Source: Flavobacterium sp. NRK F7
GTDB lineage: Bacteria; Bacteroidota; Bacteroidia; Flavobacteriales; Flavobacteriaceae
Direction: 5' to 3'
DNA length: 64,000 bases
Assembly: GCF_024054195.1 (NCBI RefSeq)
Contig: NZ_JAMXLB010000001.1
Coordinates: forward strand, 1,605,624-1,669,623
The position numbers were made by a program, and so were the translations under genes. The stretch's first letter is position 1; the number at the start of each line of letters is the position of its first letter. Shown here piece after piece: positions 19,176 through 27,683 of the stretch. The notes beneath the pieces were generated by a model. The model made no database searches and was not told the DNA's origin. It was given only the letters and a program-made list of their open reading frames with translations.

Positions 19176-19218
19176 GTAGCGAAGACGGGAGTTGAACCCG
19201 TGACCTCAGGGTTATGAA
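19176..19218 (-). repeat. Left attachment site: 43-bp copy of the tRNA-Met 3' part
   Basis: Identical over 43 bp to 58012-58054, covering the tRNA-Met sequence from the anticodon loop to the 3' end. It diverges right after the anticodon, so it is an att remnant and not a working tRNA. Element DNA lies on both sides: the left integrase to the left and the arm sites of the right integrase to the right. Confidence 0.9.
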
Positions 19219-19287
19219 ATCAGATAGTTAAAATTTTACTATTGATATTCAGTAACTTATATTTTGAAATTTGCCTTAAAAAACACC

Positions 19288-19310
19288 AAATCGTATGCGT
19301 TTTTGTATTC
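19288..19310. promoter_or_regulatory. Arm-type site matching the right integrase
   Basis: AAATCGTATGCGTTT is identical to a stretch at the start of the right integrase (57882-57896). A degraded copy (TGTATTC) follows at the same 12-bp step. This marks the left end of the 38.8-kb segment as belonging to the right integrase. Confidence 0.6.
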
Positions 19311-19338
19311 CGAAATTGGGTTATTATTTTCTTTTTTA

Positions 19339-21555
19339 TTAAAAATTATATTGAATCATTGCTTTTATAAAAAATGGTGTTCCAGGAGTAAAATGTATTT
19401 CTTCTACTGGTTGCGATTCAGATTGTAATCTTGATTCGGTAGCAAATTGTGTTTCATTCCATTCTACATCAAAAAGATTTTGAATCTGAATTCCTAAACT
19501 TATTTTTTCCCATTTGTAACCTGCATTAAAATCAGTAACCGTATATCCTTTTGCTACAATTGAATTGTCTTCGTTTGCAGGTCTATCAGCTAAATGGCGT
19601 GCGTTTATACTTCCATATAAACCTGATTTGAAAATGAAATTCAAACCACTTACTAGAGTAAAATCGGGAGCTAATGGAATGTAATCTTCTCCTTTTGGTT
19701 CGTCGATAGATCTAGCATAGGTATAATTGGCATCTAAATTCCAAAATAACCAATTGGTGGGTTGGTAACGATAGCTTAAATCAATTCCTTGACGATGTGT
19801 TTTTCCACTTGGTTCTACAACTCCTGCATCTCCAACATATACAAATTCTTGATCTAAATATAAATACCAATATGCCATGTTTACTACCATTTTTGGTGTT
19901 GGTTTCCAAATATAACCTAAATCAAATCCATATGCGGCTGGTAATGTCTTTTTGTCTTGTTCAGTAACTACAACTCGAGTATCGTTTGAATGGAATCCTT
20001 TTCCTGTTTTTAAGTACAATTGTAATTGTTCTGATGGGTTATAAAGAATATTAAATTTTGGGCTTACAATTGCCTTCGTTTCTTCTTGTGTTTTATATGT
20101 AGTAAGCAAAGCATCATTGTATTGGAAATTGAAATAATCTAATCTTACGGAAGGATTAAAAGTCCATTTGTTAACATCTATTGTTGTTCCTAGATAAGCA
20201 CCTAAATTAGTTTCATTAATATTTCCTAATTGAATTTGTTCTAAAACTTCAGTCCTGTTTAAAGTATGTGATAATTCAACTTTTTTGCTTTGATCGTTAC
20301 GTAAACTTATTCCAGCTTGCCAACTTCCTTTAAATTTTTCTTTTAGGAAAGATTCCTCATAATCCGAATTGAAGCCATAAATGATTCGATTTTCCTTTTG
20401 TTTTATTTGATCTCCATTGATTGGGTCTTCCAAGAAAAAAGTAAAATTAGAATACAGCTCAAAATCATACTGACTCATATAAACTTTATTTCTAATTGTT
20501 GTATTCTCATCAATTGTTTTGTCATAATTAACCAAAACATTATTTCTTGATGTATTACCACCTTCAGTATCGTCTATGGAGCCAAATCGCGAAATTAAAC
20601 CACTATCTACAGCTCTTTGTGGTACTTGACCCGATGCATCCCACTTGCTATCAAAATGAGAAATTGTAACGCCTAATCTATCTTTACTTGTTAAATAGCC
20701 TGAATATTTTCCAAAAAGATTGGTTCTATTAAAGTTTTGAGGACTTTCGAAAGGACCGTCAGAAGATAAAAATTCCGTAGCAATATAAGCATTATGTTTA
20801 TTGCTATTTATTAGATTGAACATACCTAATAATCGATACGTATCAAATTGTCCGGACTCTAGTTTTATGAAACTTTGATCTAATCGCTCTTTAGTCATAA
20901 AATCAACGTAACCAGCAGTTGTAAAATTACCTTTATTTTGATAGTAAGGTCCTTTTCCAAAATCTATTTTTTCGATGGTTTCAGGTATAACAAAATGTAA
21001 ATCCGCATATCCTTGTCCATGGGCATGTGAAGCCATATTTACAGGAAGGCCATCAACAGTTATATTTATATCTGTACCATGATCGATGTCAAAACCTCTA
21101 AGGAATATTTGTTCTGCTTTTCCACCACCAGCATGTTGGCCAATAAATAATCCAGGTAGTTTTCTTAAAACATCTTGAGAAGAGTTTACAGGATTTGTTT
21201 GGATGTCGATATCAGTTATAATATGTAATGCATTTATTTTGGGAGAAATAACAATTTCATCTAAGTTAATTGCTTTTTCTATTAGAATAATATATAAAGT
21301 ATTGCTAAGGTTCTTTATTTCGATTTGTTGAGTTTGATAACCTACAAATGAAATTTGAATAATATCTCCTATGCTAACATTTTCTAAAGTAAAATCTCCA
21401 TTTTCATTAGAATGTGAATGTTTATCAGTGCTTTTATTAAGAATATAAGCTTCCTGAATTGGTTTTTGTTTTTCGTCTACAATTTTTCCTGTGATTGTTT
21501 GTGCATTTATGGAGTATCCAAAAAGAAAGAAAAAGATATAGAAAGCAAGTTTCAT
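19339..21555 (-). CDS. TonB-dependent outer-membrane receptor
   Basis: The 738-residue protein has a signal peptide ending SINAQ, a carboxypeptidase-regulatory-like domain (about 20-95, GKIVDEKQKPIQEAYI), a plug (about 110-220) with a histidine-bearing loop MASHAHGQGYADLH, and a beta-barrel ending in the aromatic-terminal strand MIQYNF. It should import a ligand across the outer membrane using TonB energy. Substrate is unknown; the His-rich plug and HSHSN segment could hint at a metal, which is only a suggestion. No SusD partner is adjacent. A TonB receptor is unusual cargo for a prophage-like segment. Confidence 0.92.
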   Translation of the reverse strand: MKLAFYIFFFLFGYSINAQTITGKIVDEKQKPIQEAYILNKSTDKHSHSNENGDFTLENVSIGDIIQISFVGYQTQQIEIKNLSNTLYIILIEKAINLDEIVISPKINALHIITDIDIQTNPVNSSQDVLRKLPGLFIGQHAGGGKAEQIFLRGFDIDHGTDINITVDGLPVNMASHAHGQGYADLHFVIPETIEKIDFGKGPYYQNKGNFTTAGYVDFMTKERLDQSFIKLESGQFDTYRLLGMFNLINSNKHNAYIATEFLSSDGPFESPQNFNRTNLFGKYSGYLTSKDRLGVTISHFDSKWDASGQVPQRAVDSGLISRFGSIDDTEGGNTSRNNVLVNYDKTIDENTTIRNKVYMSQYDFELYSNFTFFLEDPINGDQIKQKENRIIYGFNSDYEESFLKEKFKGSWQAGISLRNDQSKKVELSHTLNRTEVLEQIQLGNINETNLGAYLGTTIDVNKWTFNPSVRLDYFNFQYNDALLTTYKTQEETKAIVSPKFNILYNPSEQLQLYLKTGKGFHSNDTRVVVTEQDKKTLPAAYGFDLGYIWKPTPKMVVNMAYWYLYLDQEFVYVGDAGVVEPSGKTHRQGIDLSYRYQPTNWLFWNLDANYTYARSIDEPKGEDYIPLAPDFTLVSGLNFIFKSGLYGSINARHLADRPANEDNSIVAKGYTVTDFNAGYKWEKISLGIQIQNLFDVEWNETQFATESRLQSESQPVEEIHFTPGTPFFIKAMIQYNF

Positions 21556-21658
21556 AGGGTATTGAGTTTATAATTTTTAAAAATCGGACAAAGATACATG
21601 AAACTTTAGTTTTAGAGTTGAATTAAGATTAATTTAGAAAAAAATGGATATTTATTTT

Positions 21659-21736
21659 TCAATTCAAAATAAGTAATATGATAATCAATAGCAATATGAG
21701 TACTAACAATAGTACAAGACGGTATTGTTTCTTCAT
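21659..21736 (-). CDS. Possible 25-residue hydrophobic peptide
   Basis: From an ATG at 21736 to TGA, 25 codons encode MKKQYR followed by an almost purely Leu/Ile/Val helix. It would be a single membrane-spanning peptide. It lies between the TonB receptor and a palindromic repeat. Small size and low complexity make the call uncertain; a membrane-acting toxin or leader peptide are alternatives. The rest of the 340-bp gap holds only the palindromic repeat. Confidence 0.35.
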   Translation of the reverse strand: MKKQYRLVLLLVLILLLIIILLILN

Positions 21737-21791
21737 GGTAAATATTTAGTAGGTTAGTGAATACAAAAGTACTACCAATTAGATAAATATT

Positions 21792-21843
21792 CAATACGTA
21801 TAAATACGTATTTTGAACAATTTTTTGTACGTATTTATACGTA
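21792..21843. repeat. Palindromic intergenic repeat, copy 1
   Basis: CAATACGTATAAATACGTAT is followed, 35 bp from its start, by GTACGTATTTATACGTA. The same two-part layout with the same 35-bp step is found at 24249-24302 and 29782-29835. Confidence 0.8.
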
Positions 21844-21895
21844 ATAAAGGACAAAATAAGTTTAATTTGATAAAAACGTAATATTTTAATACAAT

Positions 21896-22348
21896 TTAGT
21901 TTTTAGTTACATCATACTCTAAGTAACTATAAAGAAGCATAGTCGCAGGTTTAAAAAGAATTTTATGTGCCGGTTTTAAAAAAATCCCTGATTTTTTACC
22001 GTCTTTTATAAATTCACCTTTTTTATTCCACTCTAAAGTGTAATTTTTGTTTTCTAATTTACCATTTTTATCAATTTCTCCAATTTGGTTATGGTTGTAA
22101 TCGTAAAGAAAACCATCCTCTACATTAAATAGGATAAAATTGCTGTTATCTTTTAAAGTATTGTTGTTTTCAAATTTCCCAATTAATAGTTCTTTTGAAA
22201 ATATTTCTCCCGATTTATTTACTTTAAATAAAATAGTATCACTCTTTCCAATAATTTCAAATTTGTATACTTTTTTATTCTCAGGTGTTTTGTTGCAAGA
22301 GCAAGTTATTAATAGAATTATAATTAAAATTGGGTACAGTTTTTTCAT
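21896..22348 (-). CDS. Hypothetical lipoprotein
   Basis: A 150-residue protein with a lipoprotein signal (ILLITCSC, Cys near 16-18). The mature part has repeated short beta-hairpin-like units such as KSGEIFSKELLIGKFENN and NGKLENKNYTLEWN. No family is recognised. It is expected at the periplasmic face of a membrane. It stands alone, followed by palindromic repeat copy 1. Confidence 0.65.
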   Translation of the reverse strand: MKKLYPILIIILLITCSCNKTPENKKVYKFEIIGKSDTILFKVNKSGEIFSKELLIGKFENNNTLKDNSNFILFNVEDGFLYDYNHNQIGEIDKNGKLENKNYTLEWNKKGEFIKDGKKSGIFLKPAHKILFKPATMLLYSYLEYDVTKN

Positions 22349-22441
22349 AATAATCTATAAAAAATTAACTGAGATAAAAGTAATTAAAAAGGTGGCTATA
22401 CAACTGTTAAAGTTTAGTTATATGTAATTCGTTTTTTTATG

Positions 22442-23086
22442 CTAATATTCAATTGTTAAACTGATTTTGTCAAAAACTTGTTTTTTACCTTGCTTTCCAT
22501 TATCAAAAATTAGTTTTAGCCATAGTTTAGAAGAATGAATGAATTCTATTTTATTTTCATTTTTGAAATAGTCTAAAAAAGGATTTTCAGGATTTCCTAG
22601 ATATTCAAAAACTATTTTAGTCAGAATACCAATTTTATTTTTATGATTTATTGGTTCGTTTTCATTTTTCTTAAATCCTTTAAAAGGCAATCTAAAAGTC
22701 CATGGTAAGCTAGGTTGGTCTTCGTTTTTAATAATATCTATCCCCATTCCAACTGGAAAATAATCAGGTTGGTATACGAATGAATTTTCAAAGAGAGTAT
22801 CAGTTTCATCTGAATTAACAATGCAAAGTCCAAACGGTGAAAAATCATTATTTTTGAATTCAGCTCGTTGCCAAAGTCCAGTTGTTTTAGTGTTTTTACT
22901 GTTTAATTCTTCTTTACTATGTACCCATAGAATTTCCAAAAAGAAATTTTCAAAATAAAATTTACGATTTGTAGTCCCTTGGCCAACATGAACTCTACTA
23001 CTGCCTTCGATGAAACCAAACGCTACTAATTCATCAGCAACTTTTCCATTATCATCTGTAAAAATAAAGATATGATCTACATTCAT
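22442..23086 (-). CDS. VOC/glyoxalase-like protein
   Basis: The 214-residue protein starts MNVDHIFIFTDDNGKVADEL, with strand-helix order and sites (His in the first strand, Glu in NFFLEILWVHS) like those of the vicinal-oxygen-chelate fold. The N-terminal half fits a VOC domain; the C-terminal half contains a second set of strands. The reaction is unknown. Relatives include glyoxalases, dioxygenases and resistance proteins, and the motifs are too general to choose among these. Confidence 0.6.
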   Translation of the reverse strand: MNVDHIFIFTDDNGKVADELVAFGFIEGSSRVHVGQGTTNRKFYFENFFLEILWVHSKEELNSKNTKTTGLWQRAEFKNNDFSPFGLCIVNSDETDTLFENSFVYQPDYFPVGMGIDIIKNEDQPSLPWTFRLPFKGFKKNENEPINHKNKIGILTKIVFEYLGNPENPFLDYFKNENKIEFIHSSKLWLKLIFDNGKQGKKQVFDKISLTIEY

Positions 23087-23381
23087 GTTTTTATATTATC
23101 GTTTTGAAAATGATATTCATTTGCTATTCTAACAAATATAAATTTTATTTTACAACATCAAATTAATTTTTTTTATATATTTGATAAGCAGATAGTTGAA
23201 GTTTGATTTAAAAAGTGTCCCATATCTTAACCATACTTATTCCTTAAAAATATTTAGGGCAATAAAAAGGGAATAAGTTTATAGATTTTTAGACGAGACT
23301 ATTTAAATAGATGCTAATTTAGGCTGTTAACCAAATAACGAGACCAAGATTATCATTGTGGTTAGATAATTCACTTTTATT

Positions 23382-23401
23382 AAGGCTCCTTTTGGAGCCT
23401 T
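23382..23401 (-). terminator. Terminator after the PAP2 gene
   Basis: AAGGCTCC pairs with GGAGCCTT across TTTT, with A/T runs on both sides. It lies just downstream of the PAP2 stop on the minus strand. The rest of the 320-bp gap 23087-23406 shows no gene, only an imperfect inverted repeat near 23239-23280 (TTATTCC / GGGAATAA). Confidence 0.75.
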
Positions 23402-23406
23402 ATTTA

Positions 23407-24153
23407 TTAAAACCTTATTGCCATTCCCATACCAATCTTTCCCCCATTATATGTTGGAACAATAACACCGCTTAATTTATCTGAATCTTTAAATATGTGC
23501 CTTTTTATGATTGGATGTAGCCAATAAGCAATTTTGGTGCTTAGAATACCTATTCCTGCTCCAGCAGAAACATCAGTAAGCCAATGTCTATTATTATACA
23601 TTCTAAACAAGCCTGTTCCTGTCGCAACAACATATCCAGTTATTCCATACCAAACAGAAACATCTTTATATTCCTGATATAAAAATTCAGCACCCATAAA
23701 CGCAGTAGCAGTATGTCCTGAAGGAAATGAATTATTTGAAGTTCCATCTGGTCTCATTTCATTTCCAGTCATCTTTACTAGGTTAACTGTTCCACCCATA
23801 ATTAGATAAGAAGTGGCTAAAATTATGGTTCTATCTTTAAAATTATTTTTGCCTTTAATGCCTGCAGCATTAAGAGCATAAACTGAAACAAAAGGCAGAT
23901 ATTGTGAAAAATCATCAATAGTTATTTTTTCATCAATATGTTCTCCAAGTTCATTTTTTGTGTCGGAATTTAAGTCTTTAATAGAATGACTCTCCAAACC
24001 TACAAAACCAAACCCAATTAACACTGAAGGAATTATTAAAGCATCATATTTAAACTTTACATTCTTGTTTTTTGGAATTGTATCATTTTGATTTATTTGA
24101 GCATTAATAAAGAGGTTAAAGAATAAGAGTATAAATAAGACTGTTTTTTTCAC
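23407..24153 (-). CDS. PAP2-superfamily phosphatase
   Basis: The 248-residue protein has a signal peptide (LFINA) and hydrophobic segments. It carries the three PAP2 motifs: KMTGNEMRP (near residue 130), FPSGHT (near 143) and RMYNNRHWLTDV (near 185). It should dephosphorylate a lipid phosphate or a related substrate at the periplasmic side, as in undecaprenyl-pyrophosphate or lipid A phosphatases. The exact substrate cannot be read from sequence. Repeat copy 2 lies directly upstream of its start. Confidence 0.88.
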   Translation of the reverse strand: MKKTVLFILLFFNLFINAQINQNDTIPKNKNVKFKYDALIIPSVLIGFGFVGLESHSIKDLNSDTKNELGEHIDEKITIDDFSQYLPFVSVYALNAAGIKGKNNFKDRTIILATSYLIMGGTVNLVKMTGNEMRPDGTSNNSFPSGHTATAFMGAEFLYQEYKDVSVWYGITGYVVATGTGLFRMYNNRHWLTDVSAGAGIGILSTKIAYWLHPIIKRHIFKDSDKLSGVIVPTYNGGKIGMGMAIRF

Positions 24154-24248
24154 TGAATTTCTATTAAATATATTGATTTTTAAATAGCCAAAACTAATTG
24201 ATCGTAACTGATTATTTTCTCAAATATAAATTATTTCATTTTTAAATG

Positions 24249-24302
24249 CAATACGTATTTATACGTATTTTTAGCTGTCTTTTGTACGTATTTATACGTA
24301 TA
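24249..24302. repeat. Palindromic intergenic repeat, copy 2
   Basis: CAATACGTATTTATACGTAT and GTACGTATTTATACGTA with the same 35-bp step as copies 1 and 3. It separates the PAP2 gene from the next leftward gene. Confidence 0.8.
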
Positions 24303-24353
24303 ATACTAATAAAATGTAAAGAATAGGAGGTGGTATTTATATTGTTGAATCTA

Positions 24354-24848
24354 CTATTTATATTCAAGATTTAAAAAATAAAATGTAATGTTTTCGTTTT
24401 CTTTCCAAGTTTTATAAGTTTCAAAAGTATGTTTATTGTATTTATCCATTGCTTCATGCCAAATAAATACTACAATGAAATCATTTCCATTTGGGATTTC
24501 TAGTCGCTCATTAAAATATTCATTTAATTTTTCTAAATCAGGTAGATTTTTTTGATATCGTTTTTTTAAATTATTTACATCTCCTTTTCCACATTCGCTA
24601 ATTAACACATCAAGATTGTGTTTTAGTAATTTGCCTGAATGATCAATAATTAAAAACTTGGGTAACTCAAACCCTTTTTTATCCTCAAAGGCTTGAATAA
24701 AATTATCGAAAGCAGCTTTATTTTTAAAAGTTAATTCTGAGATTGATTCTTTTTTAATTTCATATTTGGCTAGGTAGGTTTCATCTTTAGTTTGACTAAA
24801 ACAAATAAAGGATAAACTCATAAATAGAAGTAAAGCAAAGGATTTCAT
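24354..24848 (-). CDS. Hypothetical secreted protein
   Basis: The 164-residue protein has a signal peptide ending ICFSQ and a mixed alpha/beta mature part (LPKFLIIDHSGKLLKHN; NDFIVVFIWHEAMDKYNKHT). Helix-strand alternation could reflect a thioredoxin-like or related small fold, but no CxxC is present. It lies 11 nt downstream of the next leftward gene, so the two are probably cotranscribed. Function unknown. Confidence 0.6.
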   Translation of the reverse strand: MKSFALLLFMSLSFICFSQTKDETYLAKYEIKKESISELTFKNKAAFDNFIQAFEDKKGFELPKFLIIDHSGKLLKHNLDVLISECGKGDVNNLKKRYQKNLPDLEKLNEYFNERLEIPNGNDFIVVFIWHEAMDKYNKHTFETYKTWKENENITFYFLNLEYK

Positions 24849-24859
24849 ATTCTAATTTT

Positions 24860-25657
24860 TTATATACTATTCATTATTCCGTCTAATACATTAGATTTTT
24901 TATTACAATTGTGACATTCTATATCGCCTTTAAAATAAGGAACTAATGGTTTTAAAGAATTTATATTTATAGTTTTAATTGGTTTTTCAAGCCATTCAAG
25001 ATTTATATTAGATGTATTTAAATCGATTTTTAATTTTTTCTGATTTTTGTTAGTAACTGGATCTTGACTATATGCATTTAAAATACCTTCTTCATTCCAT
25101 AAAAAAGTTTCCTCTTCGCAATTTGGACAAACAAAAATATATTCGTCATTTGAACTAAATGTTTTAAATATATCAGCTTCTTTATGCCTCTTTTCTGTAA
25201 CCAAAAATGATATTAAATAAAATCTCTTAGACTCCTCATCTAAAACATTAGTGTTTTGTAAATTATGAATTACTAACTTTTTAAATGTCTCTATTGAGTT
25301 CATGAATGCCGATTGGATTCTATTTTTTTCATTTTCATCCAGACTATTATCTTGAAATATTTGTTTTAAATAGGAATCGTTGTCAAGATCTATTAAGACC
25401 ACTCCAAGAGACGCTATGACATCGAGGTTAAATTCAAGATTATTCGAACTTTCAATTATTTTTAGTAAATGAGGAACTGTGGCAAGTGTGTTTTCATATA
25501 CTGAACCTTGATGGTATACATATTCCCATATAATTTCATCTGCAATTTTTTTATCAAGTGTTTTGGAAAGTTGGAGTAGTAGTTGTGGTATCTCTTCAGA
25601 GTTGCCAAACGGACTACTCAATTTCTTCCAAATCTCAACTTCTTCTAATCCTATCAT
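24860..25657 (-). CDS. Hypothetical protein with two zinc-finger-like CxxC pairs
   Basis: The 265-residue cytoplasmic protein has a helical N-terminal half with HEAT-like repeats (ENTLATVPHLLKIIESSNN; NLDVIASLGVVLIDLD). Later come VCPNCEEETFLWNEEG and IECHNCNKKSNV, two CxxC pairs that could jointly bind zinc. The make-up resembles solitary immunity-type or regulatory proteins of Bacteroidetes, but this is weak. It forms a pair with the secreted protein downstream. Confidence 0.55.
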   Translation of the reverse strand: MIGLEEVEIWKKLSSPFGNSEEIPQLLLQLSKTLDKKIADEIIWEYVYHQGSVYENTLATVPHLLKIIESSNNLEFNLDVIASLGVVLIDLDNDSYLKQIFQDNSLDENEKNRIQSAFMNSIETFKKLVIHNLQNTNVLDEESKRFYLISFLVTEKRHKEADIFKTFSSNDEYIFVCPNCEEETFLWNEEGILNAYSQDPVTNKNQKKLKIDLNTSNINLEWLEKPIKTININSLKPLVPYFKGDIECHNCNKKSNVLDGIMNSI

Positions 25658-25701
25658 TTTAAATTAATAGTTATTATAATCTAGTTATAATTAGGTTACT
25701 T

Positions 25702-26520
25702 TTATTCCCTTTTGTTTAGTGTCCAAATAATTGCTTTTTCCTTTGTAGCTCTAAAAATTGTCGTATGTTTTTCTTTTGGTTCGTCAGAAAATTTCCATTT
25801 CAAGTTTACTATGTTTGTAGCTTTAAAAATGTCAGCCAGTTCTTTGGTGAATGGTGCAATATCTTCTGCGTTTGAACCTGCAAACCATATACGCTTTTCA
25901 GTTGGTGGAAATTTTGCTAAATGCTCTTTTGCAGTTCTTACTAAATAATGGTTGTTCCACCACAAAGAAGGGTCAAAAGCAATGTAATTGTCAAACATTT
26001 CAGGTGTTAAAAAAAACGTTTCCATTACAAAAAGTCCCGATGCAGATTCTCCAATAATACTTTTTTCAGATGTTACTCTGTATCTTTTCTCAATTTCAGG
26101 AAAAAGTTCTTCTTTAATGAATGCTCTAAATTTTTCTGAACCACCCACAATTGGTGCGATTTCTTTATCTTTTTCTACTTCCGTAAAACCTGTCAAATCT
26201 CTTCTTCTTTGTGTGTTTTCAATTCCTACAAGAAGTAACGGTTTAATTTTTTTCTCTTTTATCAGTTTAGCCAAAGTATTTGCAATATGTGGAAAGTCTT
26301 CATTTATTCCACCATCTGCCATATACATTACAGGTAACGAATCTGTATTTGTTTTGTAATTTTTGGGTGTCCAAACATTGATTATTCTTTCTTCTCCAAC
26401 CTGTTTAGATTGAATTTTAAAAGTTTCATGTTCTGGTATTGGGTCGTTTGGTTGTGATGCATTGGAACAACTTGAAAGTGTTACAAGTATAAAAAATAAG
26501 TTGTAATAAATGAATTTCAT
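25702..26520 (-). CDS. Esterase-D/enterochelin-esterase-like lipoprotein
   Basis: The 272-residue alpha/beta hydrolase has a lipoprotein signal (VTLSSCS). Motifs include LPVMYMADGG after the first strands, the nucleophile elbow IGESASG, and a late His in KEKHTTIFR. The family includes esterases acting on siderophores and small acyl esters, generally in the periplasm. The preferred substrate is unknown. It is a single leftward gene with a REP-like palindrome upstream. Confidence 0.8.
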   Translation of the reverse strand: MKFIYYNLFFILVTLSSCSNASQPNDPIPEHETFKIQSKQVGEERIINVWTPKNYKTNTDSLPVMYMADGGINEDFPHIANTLAKLIKEKKIKPLLLVGIENTQRRRDLTGFTEVEKDKEIAPIVGGSEKFRAFIKEELFPEIEKRYRVTSEKSIIGESASGLFVMETFFLTPEMFDNYIAFDPSLWWNNHYLVRTAKEHLAKFPPTEKRIWFAGSNAEDIAPFTKELADIFKATNIVNLKWKFSDEPKEKHTTIFRATKEKAIIWTLNKRE

Positions 26521-26694
26521 GTTTTTTGTTTTATCTGTTACTGTTTTGAACGCTTTTGTTTTAAGCTGAAGTTGAACTTAGGTTGATATATCTTAAAGTA
26601 GCACCAGTCTAACAAATGTAAATACATAAGAAGTTTATTATTCCTCAAATATAATCTTTTCATTTTTGGATTGCAATACGTTTTTAATTAGGCA

Positions 26695-26709
26695 CGGATT
26701 GCAAATCCG
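26695..26709. repeat. REP-like short palindrome
   Basis: CGGATTGCAAATCCG is a perfect palindrome with a 3-nt centre, preceded by GGCA. A partial copy of the larger repeat family (GCAATACG) stands 25 bp away. Only one copy was seen here. Confidence 0.45.
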
Positions 26710-26741
26710 CCTTTACTTTATATTTTAAATAATTACCACAT

Positions 26742-27425
26742 TTATAGATTTAATTTTGATTCAGTATTTGAATGTTTATTTATCCACTTTTCTATTTCAA
26801 TAAGAACTTTAAGGTAATTGCTAATAAATTCTGCAAAAGATATATCTTTTGCAGGTTTATACCAATCTTTTAAATCTTTAAAGTTTTTAGCATTTTTATT
26901 TATAGATAGTTTAACATATTCATTTTGATAATCAAGTTTATTTTCAACACCTTCAAAGTATATTATTGATAAAAATTCTAGCCTTTCCACTATTTCTTTT
27001 GGCATGAATGGATTTGTTTTAAATCTCATAATTTCATCAAGATAATTTTGTATTTCTAATGCTTCAAAAATAACTTTAGATTGAATATTGAAATATTGAT
27101 TGTTTAAAAATCTATTTATTTCAATTCTATCAACAGAAATATTACCAAGAAATCTTGACTCTTTTTCAAAATTTCTATAACTTATTTGAATTCTTGTATT
27201 TTTTAAAGTTAACAGCAATTGTAAAACAATATCTAGTTTTTTCTCAAAAATAAGTTTTCTGTAATTATATCTATCATAAAGTAAAAGAGCTATTACTAAT
27301 GTTACAAAAGAACTTGTTATTAAAGCAACATCTTTAATAGCATTATTATTAAAATAGCTTTGATTTATCAATAAAGATATTATTATTAAGTATATTATAG
27401 TCGATATTATAAGTTTATATTTCAT
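26742..27425 (-). CDS. Hypothetical two-pass membrane protein
   Basis: The 227-residue protein has two N-terminal hydrophobic segments (LIISTIIYLIIISLLI; DVALITSSFVTLVIALLLY) followed by a 170-residue charged helical cytoplasmic domain. The topology of two helices plus a long soluble helical domain occurs in several defence-associated membrane effectors, but no specific family is recognised. It lies 258 bp downstream of the OLD-like gene on the same strand; the gap shows no clear feature. Confidence 0.6.
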   Translation of the reverse strand: MKYKLIISTIIYLIIISLLINQSYFNNNAIKDVALITSSFVTLVIALLLYDRYNYRKLIFEKKLDIVLQLLLTLKNTRIQISYRNFEKESRFLGNISVDRIEINRFLNNQYFNIQSKVIFEALEIQNYLDEIMRFKTNPFMPKEIVERLEFLSIIYFEGVENKLDYQNEYVKLSINKNAKNFKDLKDWYKPAKDISFAEFISNYLKVLIEIEKWINKHSNTESKLNL

Positions 27426-27683
27426 AGTTTAATTTTAGATTTCTTTAAAAAAATATCTATTATTTTTCAGTGCTCACTTCAATATTTGATAATCCCTGAT
27501 TTCATAAACAGGTAATCCGCAACTATGAATTTTGTTTTACGCTAAAATACAATACATGCTTGCTTTTTAAATACAGTTTACAGTAATGATTTTTAATTAA
27601 TTTTACTTGTTTTTTATCATAGAATTCGTAATCGGGAAATTCTTGACCAAGTCATTTGCTTTAACCACTGTTTTCATACGTTG

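Noticed and set aside
19176..19218. A second tRNA gene
   Set aside because: The match to tRNA-Met stops after the anticodon loop; the D arm and 5' acceptor strand are missing, so it is an att copy.
21612..21854. An 80-codon leftward frame
   Set aside because: It runs through the palindromic repeat, has no supporting features and overlaps the shorter hydrophobic peptide frame.
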